This document shows positions 1 to 5,004 of a stretch of 5,267 bases of DNA, in pieces. Below the pieces are notes generated by a model that worked only from the letters and a program-made list of their open reading frames with translations, made no database searches and had not been told where the DNA came from. A program made the translations under genes and the position numbers. The stretch is from positions 1 to 5,267 of the forward strand of contig CAZDOD010000193.1 in the NCBI GenBank assembly GCA_964506935.1, read 5' to 3'. Position 1 is the first letter of the stretch. Each line of letters begins with the position of its first letter. The DNA comes from CAZDOD01 sp964506935 (lineage in GTDB: Bacteria > Desulfobacterota > Zymogenia > Zymogenales > Zymogenaceae).

Positions 1-165
1 AAGATAGAGTTTCATATTTTGTGGATGGAGGCCAAAATGAGGATTTGGGGGGCGGAAAGTTGAGAAAGAGGAGCAGATAGGTTAATTGGCGGTTAATTAG
101 CAAATAGGGTCTTTATTTCGCAAATTCTGAGAATTTCCCACCATTTTACATTTTTTTAAAAAAAT
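1..165. other. Spacer upstream of the ANTAR gene, no supported gene
   Basis: No gene can be supported here. One plus-strand frame is open from base 3 to a TAG at 78-80 (25 codons, Gly/Asp/Lys/Arg rich), so the 3' end of a gene lying mostly outside the window is possible but unproven. Small repeats are visible: an 11-base tandem repeat GGTTAATTGGC/GGTTAATTAGC at 80-101 (one mismatch), a perfect palindrome AAATTC-TGA-GAATTT at 122-136, and a T7A7 tract at 151-164 directly upstream of the -35 box, which could act as an UP-like element. The palindrome lies about 30 bases upstream of the -35 element, where an activator or repressor could bind; this is inference. Confidence 0.4.
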
Positions 166-167
166 GC

Positions 168-196
168 TTGACATACAATATCAATTCGCATAATAT
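168..196 (+). promoter_or_regulatory. Sigma70-type promoter of the ANTAR gene
   Basis: A perfect TTGACA (168-173) is separated by 17 bases from TAATAT (191-196); a better-matching hexamer CATAAT (189-194) overlaps it at 15-base spacing. A T7A7 tract lies just upstream. Transcription would start near 203, giving a leader of about 155 bases before the ANTAR start codon. The start site is inferred. Confidence 0.7.
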
Positions 197-281
197 ATTA
201 AAAAAGAAATACATTTTTTAGTATCTTTTGTATATTTAACAGTAATATTTTTATATTTTGTATGATAATTATATGTAATTT

Positions 282-314
282 ATGGAATTTCCCCTCCCGA
301 ATATGAGAATCCAT
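282..314 (+). promoter_or_regulatory. Candidate antiterminator hairpin overlapping the leader terminator
   Basis: ATGGA (282-286) pairs with TCCAT (310-314). After one A-A mismatch, TTTC (288-291) pairs with GAGA (305-308), including one T-G pair. The 13-base loop contains the 5' arm of the terminator, and the 3' arm borrows the first two bases of the terminator's ATTCGG strand. The two structures therefore exclude each other. The pairing is visible in the sequence; its regulatory role is inference. The hexaloops with A at position 1 and G at position 4 of the published ANTAR-target motif are not clearly present. Confidence 0.4.
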
Positions 315-334
315 TCGGAGACGGGGTTTTTTTT
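291..334 (+). terminator. Intrinsic terminator/attenuator in the leader of the ANTAR gene
   Basis: The stem pairs CCCC (291-294) with GGGG (323-326), TC (295-296) with GA (320-321), and CCGAAT (297-302) with ATTCGG (313-318). C322 and A319 are single-base bulges, and the loop is 303-312. Eight T follow (327-334), the textbook form of a Rho-independent terminator. It lies between the promoter at 168-196 and the start codon at 359, with no gene in between, so it would act on the ANTAR transcript itself. A competing hairpin (282-314) uses bases 313-314 and would prevent terminator formation. Confidence 0.8.
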
Positions 335-358
335 AAAAAAAAAGAGGTGAAGATCAAA

Positions 359-544
359 ATGAAAAAGATCGATCAAGCCACAAAGATACTTATGACAAAA
401 CTGGAAGTATCGGAAAAAGAGGCTTTGGACAAGATCAAGGTCCTATCAAACAAGAAGAACCTCGATACCGACAAGACATGTGATGTCTTGATACAGCTTG
501 AAAAGATAATCAACGAAAAGTGGTTCAATACAGCCCTGTCTTGA
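359..544 (+). CDS. Stand-alone ANTAR-domain protein, putative transcription antiterminator
   Basis: This 61-residue protein is almost entirely an ANTAR domain, the RNA-binding fold of AmiR, NasR and EutV that frees transcripts from terminators. Residues 4-46 align without gaps to the family pattern as I know it: I-x-Q-A (4-7), I-L-M (10-12), a Leu at 15, V-S-E-K-E-A (17-22), then amphipathic helices. No receiver, GAF or nitrate-sensing domain is attached, unlike classical members of well over 150 residues. The ATG at 359 is chosen because AGAGGTGA (343-350) ends 8 bases before it; an in-frame GTG at 347 lies within that Shine-Dalgarno. The gene has its own promoter and sits directly behind an intrinsic terminator, which suggests it controls its own leader. 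With so short a domain, partnering with a separate sensor or binding RNA constitutively are both possible. The family call rests on a recalled pattern, not a search. Confidence 0.7.
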   Translation: MKKIDQATKILMTKLEVSEKEALDKIKVLSNKKNLDTDKTCDVLIQLEKIINEKWFNTALS

Positions 545-574
545 GTGTCTAAAGCCCCGAAGGCGATTTAGCAC
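545..574 (+). terminator. Hairpin directly after the ANTAR stop codon
   Basis: Starting at the first base after TGA, GTG (545-547), CTAAA (549-553) and GCC (554-556) pair with GGC (562-564), TTTAG (567-571) and CAC (572-574). The loop is CCGAA, with small bulges at T548 and GA 565-566. The 3' flank (TAATATTTCTTTT) is T-rich but not a clean T run. It may stabilise the mRNA 3' end or be a first, weaker terminator before the stronger one at 593-640. Confidence 0.4.
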
Positions 575-592
575 TAATATTTCTTTTAACCA

Positions 593-640
593 AAAATCCA
601 CCCCGAAGCTTTTTCAATAAGCCGAAGGGTGGATTTTGCC
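593..640. terminator. Probable bidirectional intrinsic terminator
   Basis: AAAATCCACCC (593-603) is the perfect inverse complement of GGGTGGATTTT (627-637). Inside, a symmetric CGAA/CGAA internal loop (604-607 and 623-626) is capped by GCTT/AAGC (608-611 and 619-622) with a 7-base loop. The A-rich 5' edge becomes a T run when read from the other strand, so the element could stop transcription from both sides. It closes the ANTAR transcription unit about 50 bases after its stop codon. Confidence 0.75.
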
Positions 641-973
641 TTATATAGCCCCACCACAAATTGAATATAATTCAGTAATAAACAGAAATCAGTGAAATAT
701 TTCTCTGTAAATTGATTATTTACGCATAGGATTGTGATTTACATAGGTTATCTATATATCAAAGCCTTTGTTGATGTCGATTGATCGGAATATTTAGAAT
801 AAAAATGGCGTTTGGAAGAAAATAATTCGGTCGACGGAGTATGATGCTCGAAGATTTTGAGGTGAGGTGGCATGATTTTGGGAGAGAATAACACGTTTTC
901 GATATATAGTTTTGATAAAGCGTTTGTTATCGAAAAAAAAGCTCGAAAAGTTTGAGAAAAAAATGATTTTCCT
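641..973. other. AT-rich spacer between the ANTAR and Rrf2 units
   Basis: No clear gene is present; long minus-strand frames here are low-complexity, AT-rich and run into the Rrf2 gene. Three things are visible. A hairpin AGAAAT (684-689)/ATTTCT (699-704) has no T run. A 16-base direct repeat occurs at 846-861 and 941-956 with 14 of 16 bases identical, spaced 95 bases apart, both copies starting GCTCGAA and ending TTTGAG or TTTTGAG. A possible 27-codon ORF lies at 872-955. The length of the spacer leaves room for regulatory sites or a small RNA, but nothing decides this. Confidence 0.35.
872..955 (+). CDS. Possible small ORF (27 residues), unrecognised
   Basis: An ATG at 872 is preceded by GAGGTGAGGTGG (859-870), which offers a good Shine-Dalgarno at 7-base spacing, and opens 27 codons ending in TGA. 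The peptide is MILGENNTF at its start and basic at its end (KKARKV), with no membrane segment. I do not recognise it. The codons are AT-rich like the surrounding spacer, so chance is a real alternative; the only support is the ribosome binding site. It ends 79 bases before the Rrf2 start. Confidence 0.2.
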   Translation: MILGENNTFSIYSFDKAFVIEKKARKV

Positions 974-1002
974 TTGTTTTTTCAAATAAAATATTGTATT
1001 AT
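974..1002 (+). promoter_or_regulatory. Probable promoter of the Rrf2-cysK operon
   Basis: TTGTTT (974-979) and TATTAT (997-1002) are 17 bases apart. The -10 matches consensus at five of six bases; the -35 matches only at TTG. Transcription would start near 1009, leaving a leader of about 25 bases before the ATG at 1035. A weak -35 suits a regulated promoter. Confidence 0.5.
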
Positions 1003-1030
1003 CCCTAATAAATATCCAAATAAGGGGAAT
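998..1030. promoter_or_regulatory. Candidate Rrf2 operator overlapping the -10 box and ribosome binding site
   Basis: ATTATCCCTAAT (998-1009) and AATAAGGGGAAT (1019-1030) form an inverted repeat matching at 9 of 12 positions, with 9 bases between the arms. It covers the -10 box, the likely start site and the AAGGGGA Shine-Dalgarno (1022-1028), so a bound dimer would block RNA polymerase. Rrf2 proteins usually bind long AT-rich dyads as dimers and often repress their own genes. The general look (ATTCC..GGAAT arms) recalls CymR-type sites, but that comparison is from memory. Confidence 0.5.
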
Positions 1031-1034
1031 GTAA

Positions 1035-1463
1035 ATGAAATTAACGACTCTTTCGCGATATGGAGTAAGATGTCTGTTCGACATTGCATATTATGGTAAT
1101 GGTACATCGGTTCGTGCATCCCAGATTTCAAGGCGTCAAGAGATTTCCCTAAATTACATAGGACAAATATTATTGAAACTAAAGAGGGCAGGGCTCGTCA
1201 AAAGCAAAAGGGGACGCTCCGGAGGCTATACCCTGGCACTGCCGCCCGAAGAGGTTGACCTTTTAACGATCATGGATGCGGTAGAGGGCCAGCTGTGTTT
1301 GATACACTGTATCGAGGATAACAGCAGTTGTGAACTTATGAAAAAATGTGTAACTCATGATATCTGGGATGAGGTGTGTACATCTATGAAGGATTACTTT
1401 ACCGAAAAGACCATTCTCGATCTGATCCAGATGGCAGAAAAAAAGAATATAAATCGGGAATAA
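1035..1463 (+). CDS. Rrf2-family transcriptional regulator, probable Fe-S sensor
   Basis: This 142-residue protein has the usual Rrf2 length and opening (MKLTTLSRYGVRCLFDIA). A winged-helix DNA-binding domain follows, with recognition helix near ISLNYIGQILLKLKRAGLV (37-55) and wing KRGRSGGYTLA (58-68). Cys92, Cys99, Cys105 and His108 lie where IscR/NsrR-type members bind an Fe-S cluster (IscR uses C92, C98, C104 and H107); C88 and C115 are extra. CymR, the known cysteine regulator of this family, lacks the cluster cysteines, so this one more likely senses Fe-S status, redox state or NO. The start is supported by AAGGGGA (1022-1028), 6 bases upstream. cysK begins 36 bases after the stop with no terminator between, indicating an operon. 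The inverted repeat at 998-1030 suggests autorepression. Family is certain; signal and targets are inference. Confidence 0.93.
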   Translation: MKLTTLSRYGVRCLFDIAYYGNGTSVRASQISRRQEISLNYIGQILLKLKRAGLVKSKRGRSGGYTLALPPEEVDLLTIMDAVEGQLCLIHCIEDNSSCELMKKCVTHDIWDEVCTSMKDYFTEKTILDLIQMAEKKNINRE

Positions 1464-1499
1464 TATCGATTATCCAAAAAAACTTTGTTTAGATCTACC

Positions 1500-2444
1500 A
1501 TGATTTATAATGACATAACAGAGTTGGTCGGAGGTACACCGCTAGTAAGGTTGAGCAGGATTACAGATGGGATCGACTCTGTCATGCTGGCGAAGATCGA
1601 AAGTGTAAATCCCGGGAGTAGCATAAAGGACAGGATAGCACTGGGCATGATTAAGGCCGCCCAAGATGGGGGTAAGATAAGGCCGGGTGTTAGCACGATC
1701 ATCGAGCCGACTTCCGGAAATACGGGGATAGGCCTCGCCATGGTAGGGGCGGCGTGGGGATACAAGGTTATAATCACAATGCCTGATACCGCAAATCTGG
1801 AGCGAATTCAGATCCTCAAGCTCCTCGGGGCACGGATTATTCTTACACCGGGAGATAAGGGGATTCAGGGGGCCATTGACGAGGCCTCAAGGCTTCTGGA
1901 GGAGGTCCCCGAATCGTTTATGCCCAATCAATTTAAAAACCCGGAAAATCCGAGAACCCACCGCCTTACGACTGCCGAAGAGATCTTCAATGACACGAAG
2001 GGAGAGGTCGATTTTTTTGTCGCCGGTGTGGGAACGGGTGGGACAATTTCCGGCGTTGCGTCTGCCCTCAAAGAGAGGATTCCCCGGCTTCGTGCCGTGG
2101 CGGTGGAGCCTGCCGGCTCGCCCGTGATATCGGGTGGAAAACCCGGAAAACACGAAATCTACGGGATAGGGGCGGGATTTATACCGGATATCCTCGACAC
2201 AAATACAATAGATGAGGTCATAACCGTGACAGACGAGGATGCCTTTGAGACCGCACGACGACTTTCGAGAGAGGAGGGGATACTCTCTGGTGTTTCATCG
2301 GGAGCAAACGTTTGGGCTGCCCTTAAGATAGCCGAGCGGGTGGAGGGTAGTGGCAAGGTTGTCGTCGTCATACTCCCCGATTCGGGAGAGCGCTATCTCT
2401 CGACAGAATTGATCAGAGGTCTAAACGACTTAGGAGGATCTTAG
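1500..2444 (+). CDS. cysK: Cysteine synthase A (O-acetylserine sulfhydrylase)
   Basis: The enzyme is PLP-dependent and makes cysteine from O-acetylserine and sulfide in the cytoplasm, the last step of sulfide assimilation. At 314 residues it is full length. Visible motifs are GGTPLVRL (11-18), NPGSSIKDR with the PLP lysine at 43, the substrate loop TSGNTG (71-76), phosphate-binding GTGGT (178-182), SGVSSGAN (263-270) with the serine that contacts the PLP ring nitrogen, and PDSGERYLST (293-302). The ATG at 1500 gives the canonical MIYNDITELVGGTPL start; a TTG 15 bases upstream is less likely. No clear Shine-Dalgarno precedes the ATG, so translation may be coupled to the Rrf2 gene. One oddity is that the loop usually reading TMPxTMSxER reads TMPDTANLER (93-102), so the conserved Met-Ser is replaced. 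That could be neutral or alter substrate handling; an O-phosphoserine or related sulfhydrylase cannot be excluded, but CysK fits best. Confidence 0.95.
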   Translation: MIYNDITELVGGTPLVRLSRITDGIDSVMLAKIESVNPGSSIKDRIALGMIKAAQDGGKIRPGVSTIIEPTSGNTGIGLAMVGAAWGYKVIITMPDTANLERIQILKLLGARIILTPGDKGIQGAIDEASRLLEEVPESFMPNQFKNPENPRTHRLTTAEEIFNDTKGEVDFFVAGVGTGGTISGVASALKERIPRLRAVAVEPAGSPVISGGKPGKHEIYGIGAGFIPDILDTNTIDEVITVTDEDAFETARRLSREEGILSGVSSGANVWAALKIAERVEGSGKVVVVILPDSGERYLSTELIRGLNDLGGS

Positions 2445-2510
2445 ATATCAAAGCTATTTTTCTATTTTATACCATTATGGAAAAAGGCGGATATCAAAAA
2501 TCTCAAATGC

Positions 2511-2565
2511 CGAAGTTGGAGTTATAAAAAATACTTCGATTAAGATAGACCACCGTTTGTGGTGG
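2511..2565. other. Two small hairpins in the cysK-YkvA spacer
   Basis: CGAAGT (2511-2516) pairs with ACTTCG (2533-2538) around a 16-base loop, and CCACC (2550-2554) pairs with GGTGG (2561-2565) around GTTTGT. Neither is followed by a T run, so neither is a clear intrinsic terminator, although cysK transcription should end somewhere in this 254-base spacer. A direct repeat GATATCAAA occurs at 2444-2452 and 2490-2498. No gene is supported here. Confidence 0.3.
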
Positions 2566-2654
2566 AGCTGGATGCAGATAAATAACCGATTATAACCGCA
2601 CCCAAACCATTAGACCTACCAAATATCCATTACCTTTCCTTCCATATATTACCT

Positions 2655-2682
2655 TTGACTAAAAATCTAAAATCCGTATAAT
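2655..2682 (+). promoter_or_regulatory. Sigma70-type promoter of the YkvA-methyltransferase unit
   Basis: TTGACT (2655-2660) and a perfect TATAAT (2677-2682) are separated by 16 bases. Transcription would start near 2689, leaving about 22 bases before the ATG at 2711, but only 10 before the alternative ATG at 2699. This favours the later start. Confidence 0.75.
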
Positions 2683-2710
2683 AATTATATAACCTATTAT
2701 GGTGTGTGTT

Positions 2711-3076
2711 ATGAAAGGTGGAAATTTCCTCGATTTTCTGAACATCGCAAAGGCCTGGAGGGATCTCGTCTCGATGGTCAAGGACAAAAAGTACAAGATA
2801 CCCCTCTTCAGAAAGCTTACCTATATAGCCTCTGTTATATATATCATAATCCCCCTCGATTTCATCCCCGGGTTTTTTCCGATCGTAGGTATCATTGACG
2901 ATGTCGGGGTGTTGGCCCTAATTTTCGGCCTCGTCCTTTACGAGATTTCATGCTACAGGGAATTTAGGGATCGGGGTGTTAAAGGAGAAGGATTTGAGTC
3001 TTTTACGGACGGGGTTAAAGTTGAAGAAGCGGTCAAACGGCTTGGATCTCCAAAGGCCTCCGGGGACGATAAATAA
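2711..3076 (+). CDS. YkvA/DUF1232-family small membrane protein
   Basis: From the ATG at 2711 the protein has 121 residues. Its core is the DUF1232 (YkvA) signature, seen here as PLDFIPGFFPIVGIIDD (48-64), against the usual P-x-D-x-I-P-D-x-x-P-x-x-G-x-x-D-D. The central Asp of IPD is a Gly here. Hydrophobic stretches at about 36-48 and 64-78 flank the motif, as is usual for this membrane-associated family of unknown function. The tail (from 82) is charged and probably cytoplasmic. An ATG four codons upstream (2699) is in frame, but it would leave only a 10-base leader. Neither start has a strong Shine-Dalgarno. The methyltransferase gene follows after 56 bases without a visible terminator, so the two are probably co-transcribed. 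No specific role can be given. Confidence 0.88.
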   Translation: MKGGNFLDFLNIAKAWRDLVSMVKDKKYKIPLFRKLTYIASVIYIIIPLDFIPGFFPIVGIIDDVGVLALIFGLVLYEISCYREFRDRGVKGEGFESFTDGVKVEEAVKRLGSPKASGDDK

Positions 3077-3132
3077 AGATCTTCCCATCAAAATAGAAAT
3101 TTTTTTTACAATCAGAAGGACATATATAAATC

Positions 3133-3906
3133 TTGGCTCATAGAGATCATAGGCGCGGGAGATCAAAAGAGGCCCTTGTCACTCTTGAGGGGAGGAATGT
3201 CGTCCTTGAGGCCCTTCGCGCAAAGAGGAAGATAAGAGAGATCATAATCGACGAGGGCGCAAAGGGCAAGGGAAAGATCGATGAGATACTGTCCCTCGCA
3301 AGGGAGGGGGTCGTCCCTGTCTTAACGAAAAGTCGAAGGGAGCTCGACGAGGTCTCCGTCACTTTGTCACATCAGGGTGTGATCGCCTTCGCACCGAGAG
3401 GCGAGGAGATTACTCTCAAAGAATTACTGAAAGGACTTGGGGGGAAAAGACCGTTTCTGGTCGTCCTGGGGGAGGTAATGTACGAGCAGAACCTCGGGGC
3501 GATATTGAGGACCTCGGAGTGTGCCGGAGTCGACGGAGTCATCATCCCTAAGAGGAGGAGCGCCCCGATGTCGGCCACCGTATCTCGCGTCTCGATGGGC
3601 GCATCGGAATATGTCCCCGTAATAAGGGAGGGAGCGGCGAGTGCCCTCTCGGTCATAAGGAGGGAGGGGATAATGGTCTTCGGTGTCGACGCCGAAGCAG
3701 ATATGCCATACTTCGAGGCCGACCTTACGGGGACCTCGGCCTTCGTCTTCGGCGGCGAGGACAAGGGGCTTTCGGAGATGGTCAGAAAAAAATGCGACGT
3801 CGTAATCTCAATTCCCCTCCTCGGGAGGATATCGTCGTTGAACGTCAGCGTGTCGGCAGGGATCGTACTCTACGAGAAGGTCAGACAAGAGCAAAAATCG
3901 AGATGA
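3133..3906 (+). CDS. rlmB: TrmH/SpoU-family RNA 2'-O-ribose methyltransferase, RlmB-like
   Basis: This 257-residue SPOUT enzyme transfers methyl from S-adenosylmethionine to a ribose 2'-OH in RNA; RlmB itself modifies G2251 of 23S rRNA. The N-terminal substrate-binding domain (about 16-88) begins LEGRNVVLEAL, typical of TrmH group 3. Catalytic motif 1 is NLGAILRTSECAGVDGVIIP (120-139) with Asn120 and Arg126, motif 2 is FGGEDKGLS (206-214), and motif 3 is IPLLGRISSLNVSVSAG (227-243), forming the trefoil knot. The stretch before Asn120 reads EVMYEQ where RlmB usually has D-x-x-x-DP, so the RNA target may differ. The TTG at 3133 is the only reasonable start: an in-frame TAA lies at 3127-3129 and AGAAGGA (3114-3120) lies 12 bases upstream, a slightly long spacing. 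The N-terminus is basic (HRDHRRGRSK), as expected for RNA binding. It follows the YkvA gene in a likely operon. The family is clear; the exact target is less so. Confidence 0.9.
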   Translation: MAHRDHRRGRSKEALVTLEGRNVVLEALRAKRKIREIIIDEGAKGKGKIDEILSLAREGVVPVLTKSRRELDEVSVTLSHQGVIAFAPRGEEITLKELLKGLGGKRPFLVVLGEVMYEQNLGAILRTSECAGVDGVIIPKRRSAPMSATVSRVSMGASEYVPVIREGAASALSVIRREGIMVFGVDAEADMPYFEADLTGTSAFVFGGEDKGLSEMVRKKCDVVISIPLLGRISSLNVSVSAGIVLYEKVRQEQKSR

Positions 3907-3962
3907 CAAAGCCTGTTTTCCGATCGATTTGATAGCCTTTCTAATCTAACGAATCCTATTTC

Positions 3963-4937
3963 CTACAATTTCAATTTTATCCACGCGGGATCGTGATCGC
4001 TACCGTCTCCGCCATGTTTTGAGCGGTGGTCTATCCATGCCTCGACCATTTTATCGGAGAGTCTGAGGCTCAGCCATATATGGTCAAACAGCTCATATTT
4101 TGCGGGCTTCCCGGATTCCTTGAACCTGTGTGTCCACGAGCCGGACGCCGGCGGCGGCGGATCATCATCTTTCGGGGGTCGTGTCTCTTTGGGTTTGGAA
4201 AGTGAATTAACAAGATTCAATTCGGTGTCTTCGGTAAATGCCCTGATGTCGGAGGAGTCGGGGGAATCATTCATATCTCCCAAGACGATATAGTTGCTGT
4301 CGGGTCGTGTCTGCGTCTTGACAATCTTTGCGACCATCTCGGCCTGACGTGAGCGGCGAAGGCTGTTTTTCCGCTCGCCCTCAACCGGGTCTTCGCTGTA
4401 GTCGACGTAATGGCTCTTCAGGTGATTGTTGAATATAGTAAACAGCTTCTCTGATCGGGTGTAATTAAGGATTTCGATTTGAATCATATCGCGTCCAAAA
4501 ATCGGTATGCCCGGATCATTGGGGTGGACCCATTATCTCCATGAGGTCATGCCACCGATTGGAAGTCTGGACAAAATCCCGACATCGATCAGACGTGGGT
4601 CATTCCCCTCGACAAGTGCGCAAAAATCGTACATACCTCCAAGGTTATCGCGGTTGAACTGGTTGAGGGTGTCGAGGTCCTCCACCTCCTGGACTGCCAA
4701 TACATCCACGTCCATCGATTTGATGCGTTCGGCGGCTGTTTTGGAATCTTCGGAATCCTTTGCCTTAACAAGTTTTCCCCGATAGGTGCGGATTCTGACT
4801 ACATCGTCGGCGCCGAATTTATACTCGATTTCGCTATCGACCTTCGTCTCGGCATCGCTGATAGATTCGATCTCGGCTTCGAAGTTATATCGTGAAAAGA
4901 GGTTATTAAGATTAAAAGTCCCAATACTTACGTCCAT
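3963..4937 (-). pseudogene. Endonuclease/exonuclease/phosphatase-family gene split by an in-frame TAA
   Basis: Read from ATG 4937 downwards, this is a single frame of 324 positions with one internal TAA at position 135. The first part (134 residues) holds the start strand IGTFNLNNLF with Asn9, the metal-binding glutamate E84 in AVQEVED, and DVGILSRLPI. The next 15 codons reach Met151, after which come NNHLKSHY (170-177), VLGDMND with D221 and N223, FDHIWLS, and SDHDPAW with H315. These are the catalytic motifs of the DNase I-like EEP fold, which cleaves phosphodiesters in nucleic acids or lipids; the substrate is unknown. No signal peptide is seen. A perfect Shine-Dalgarno (GGAGGTGA, 4948-4941) and a promoter precede the start. 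Because the frame is intact and all motifs survive, the stop looks recent, a sequencing error, or a readthrough site. Restart at the ATG at 4487 has no good ribosome binding site. Family confidence is high; pseudogene status is moderate. Confidence 0.8.
4533..4535 (-). other. In-frame TAA inside the EEP-family gene
   Basis: On the minus strand the codon is TAA, between an AGA and a TGG codon, at position 135 of the frame. Translation of the flanking codons continues smoothly (TSWR then WVHPNDPG), exactly where EEP proteins pass from the DVxxLSRxPI strand to the next loop. TAA and TAG/TGA are used as normal stops elsewhere in the window, so a changed genetic code is not indicated. A short hairpin TGGG-TCCAC-CCCA starts directly after the stop (4532-4520). 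Confidence 0.75.
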
Positions 4938-4940
4938 TTT

Positions 4941-4948
4941 TCACCTCC
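4941..4948 (-). promoter_or_regulatory. Strong Shine-Dalgarno of the EEP-family gene
   Basis: Read on the minus strand this is GGAGGTGA, fully complementary to the 16S rRNA 3' end. Six bases separate GGAGG from the ATG at 4937. It fixes the start codon and argues that the gene was well translated until recently. Confidence 0.85.
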
Positions 4949-4975
4949 TATAAAATATTTAGCTTGAAAAGTTTT

Positions 4976-5004
4976 TAATCTTGCAAATAACAAAATGATG
5001 TCAA
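4976..5004 (-). promoter_or_regulatory. Probable promoter of the EEP-family gene
   Basis: On the minus strand a perfect TTGACA (5004-4999) is followed after 17 bases by AGATTA (4981-4976), a poor -10. A one-base shift gives AAGATT with an upstream TG, an extended -10 arrangement. The layout resembles the ANTAR-gene promoter: both read GCTTGACAT and have TTYGCA directly before the -10. The leader would be about 30 bases. Confidence 0.5.

Noticed and set aside
262..306. Possible 14-codon leader peptide (MIIICNLWNFPSRI) ending in the terminator loop
   Set aside because: The position would suit ribosome-mediated attenuation, but there is no Shine-Dalgarno and no run of regulatory codons.
794..1084. 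Minus-strand ORF of 96 residues across the Rrf2 start
   Set aside because: It is low-complexity Phe/Ile/Lys/Arg-rich sequence from an AT-rich spacer, overlaps the start of a certain gene, and shows no family motif.
2477..2527. 16-codon ORF after cysK
   Set aside because: It has no ribosome binding site and is too short to stand out from chance.
1505..3764. Several 60-130 residue ORFs antisense or out of frame inside cysK, the YkvA gene and the methyltransferase gene
   Set aside because: They lie over genes with clear family motifs and show Pro/Ser/Arg-rich shadow composition.
3907..3962. Convergent terminator between the methyltransferase and EEP genes
   Set aside because: No stable inverted repeat with a T run could be found; only a short direct repeat AGCCT is present.
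4533..4535. Altered genetic code with TAA as sense codon
   Set aside because: The Rrf2 and YkvA genes in this window end at TAA where their families normally end.
4507..4785. Plus-strand ORF of 92 residues opposite the EEP-family gene
   Set aside because: It is the complement of a well-supported coding frame and has no recognisable domain or ribosome binding site.
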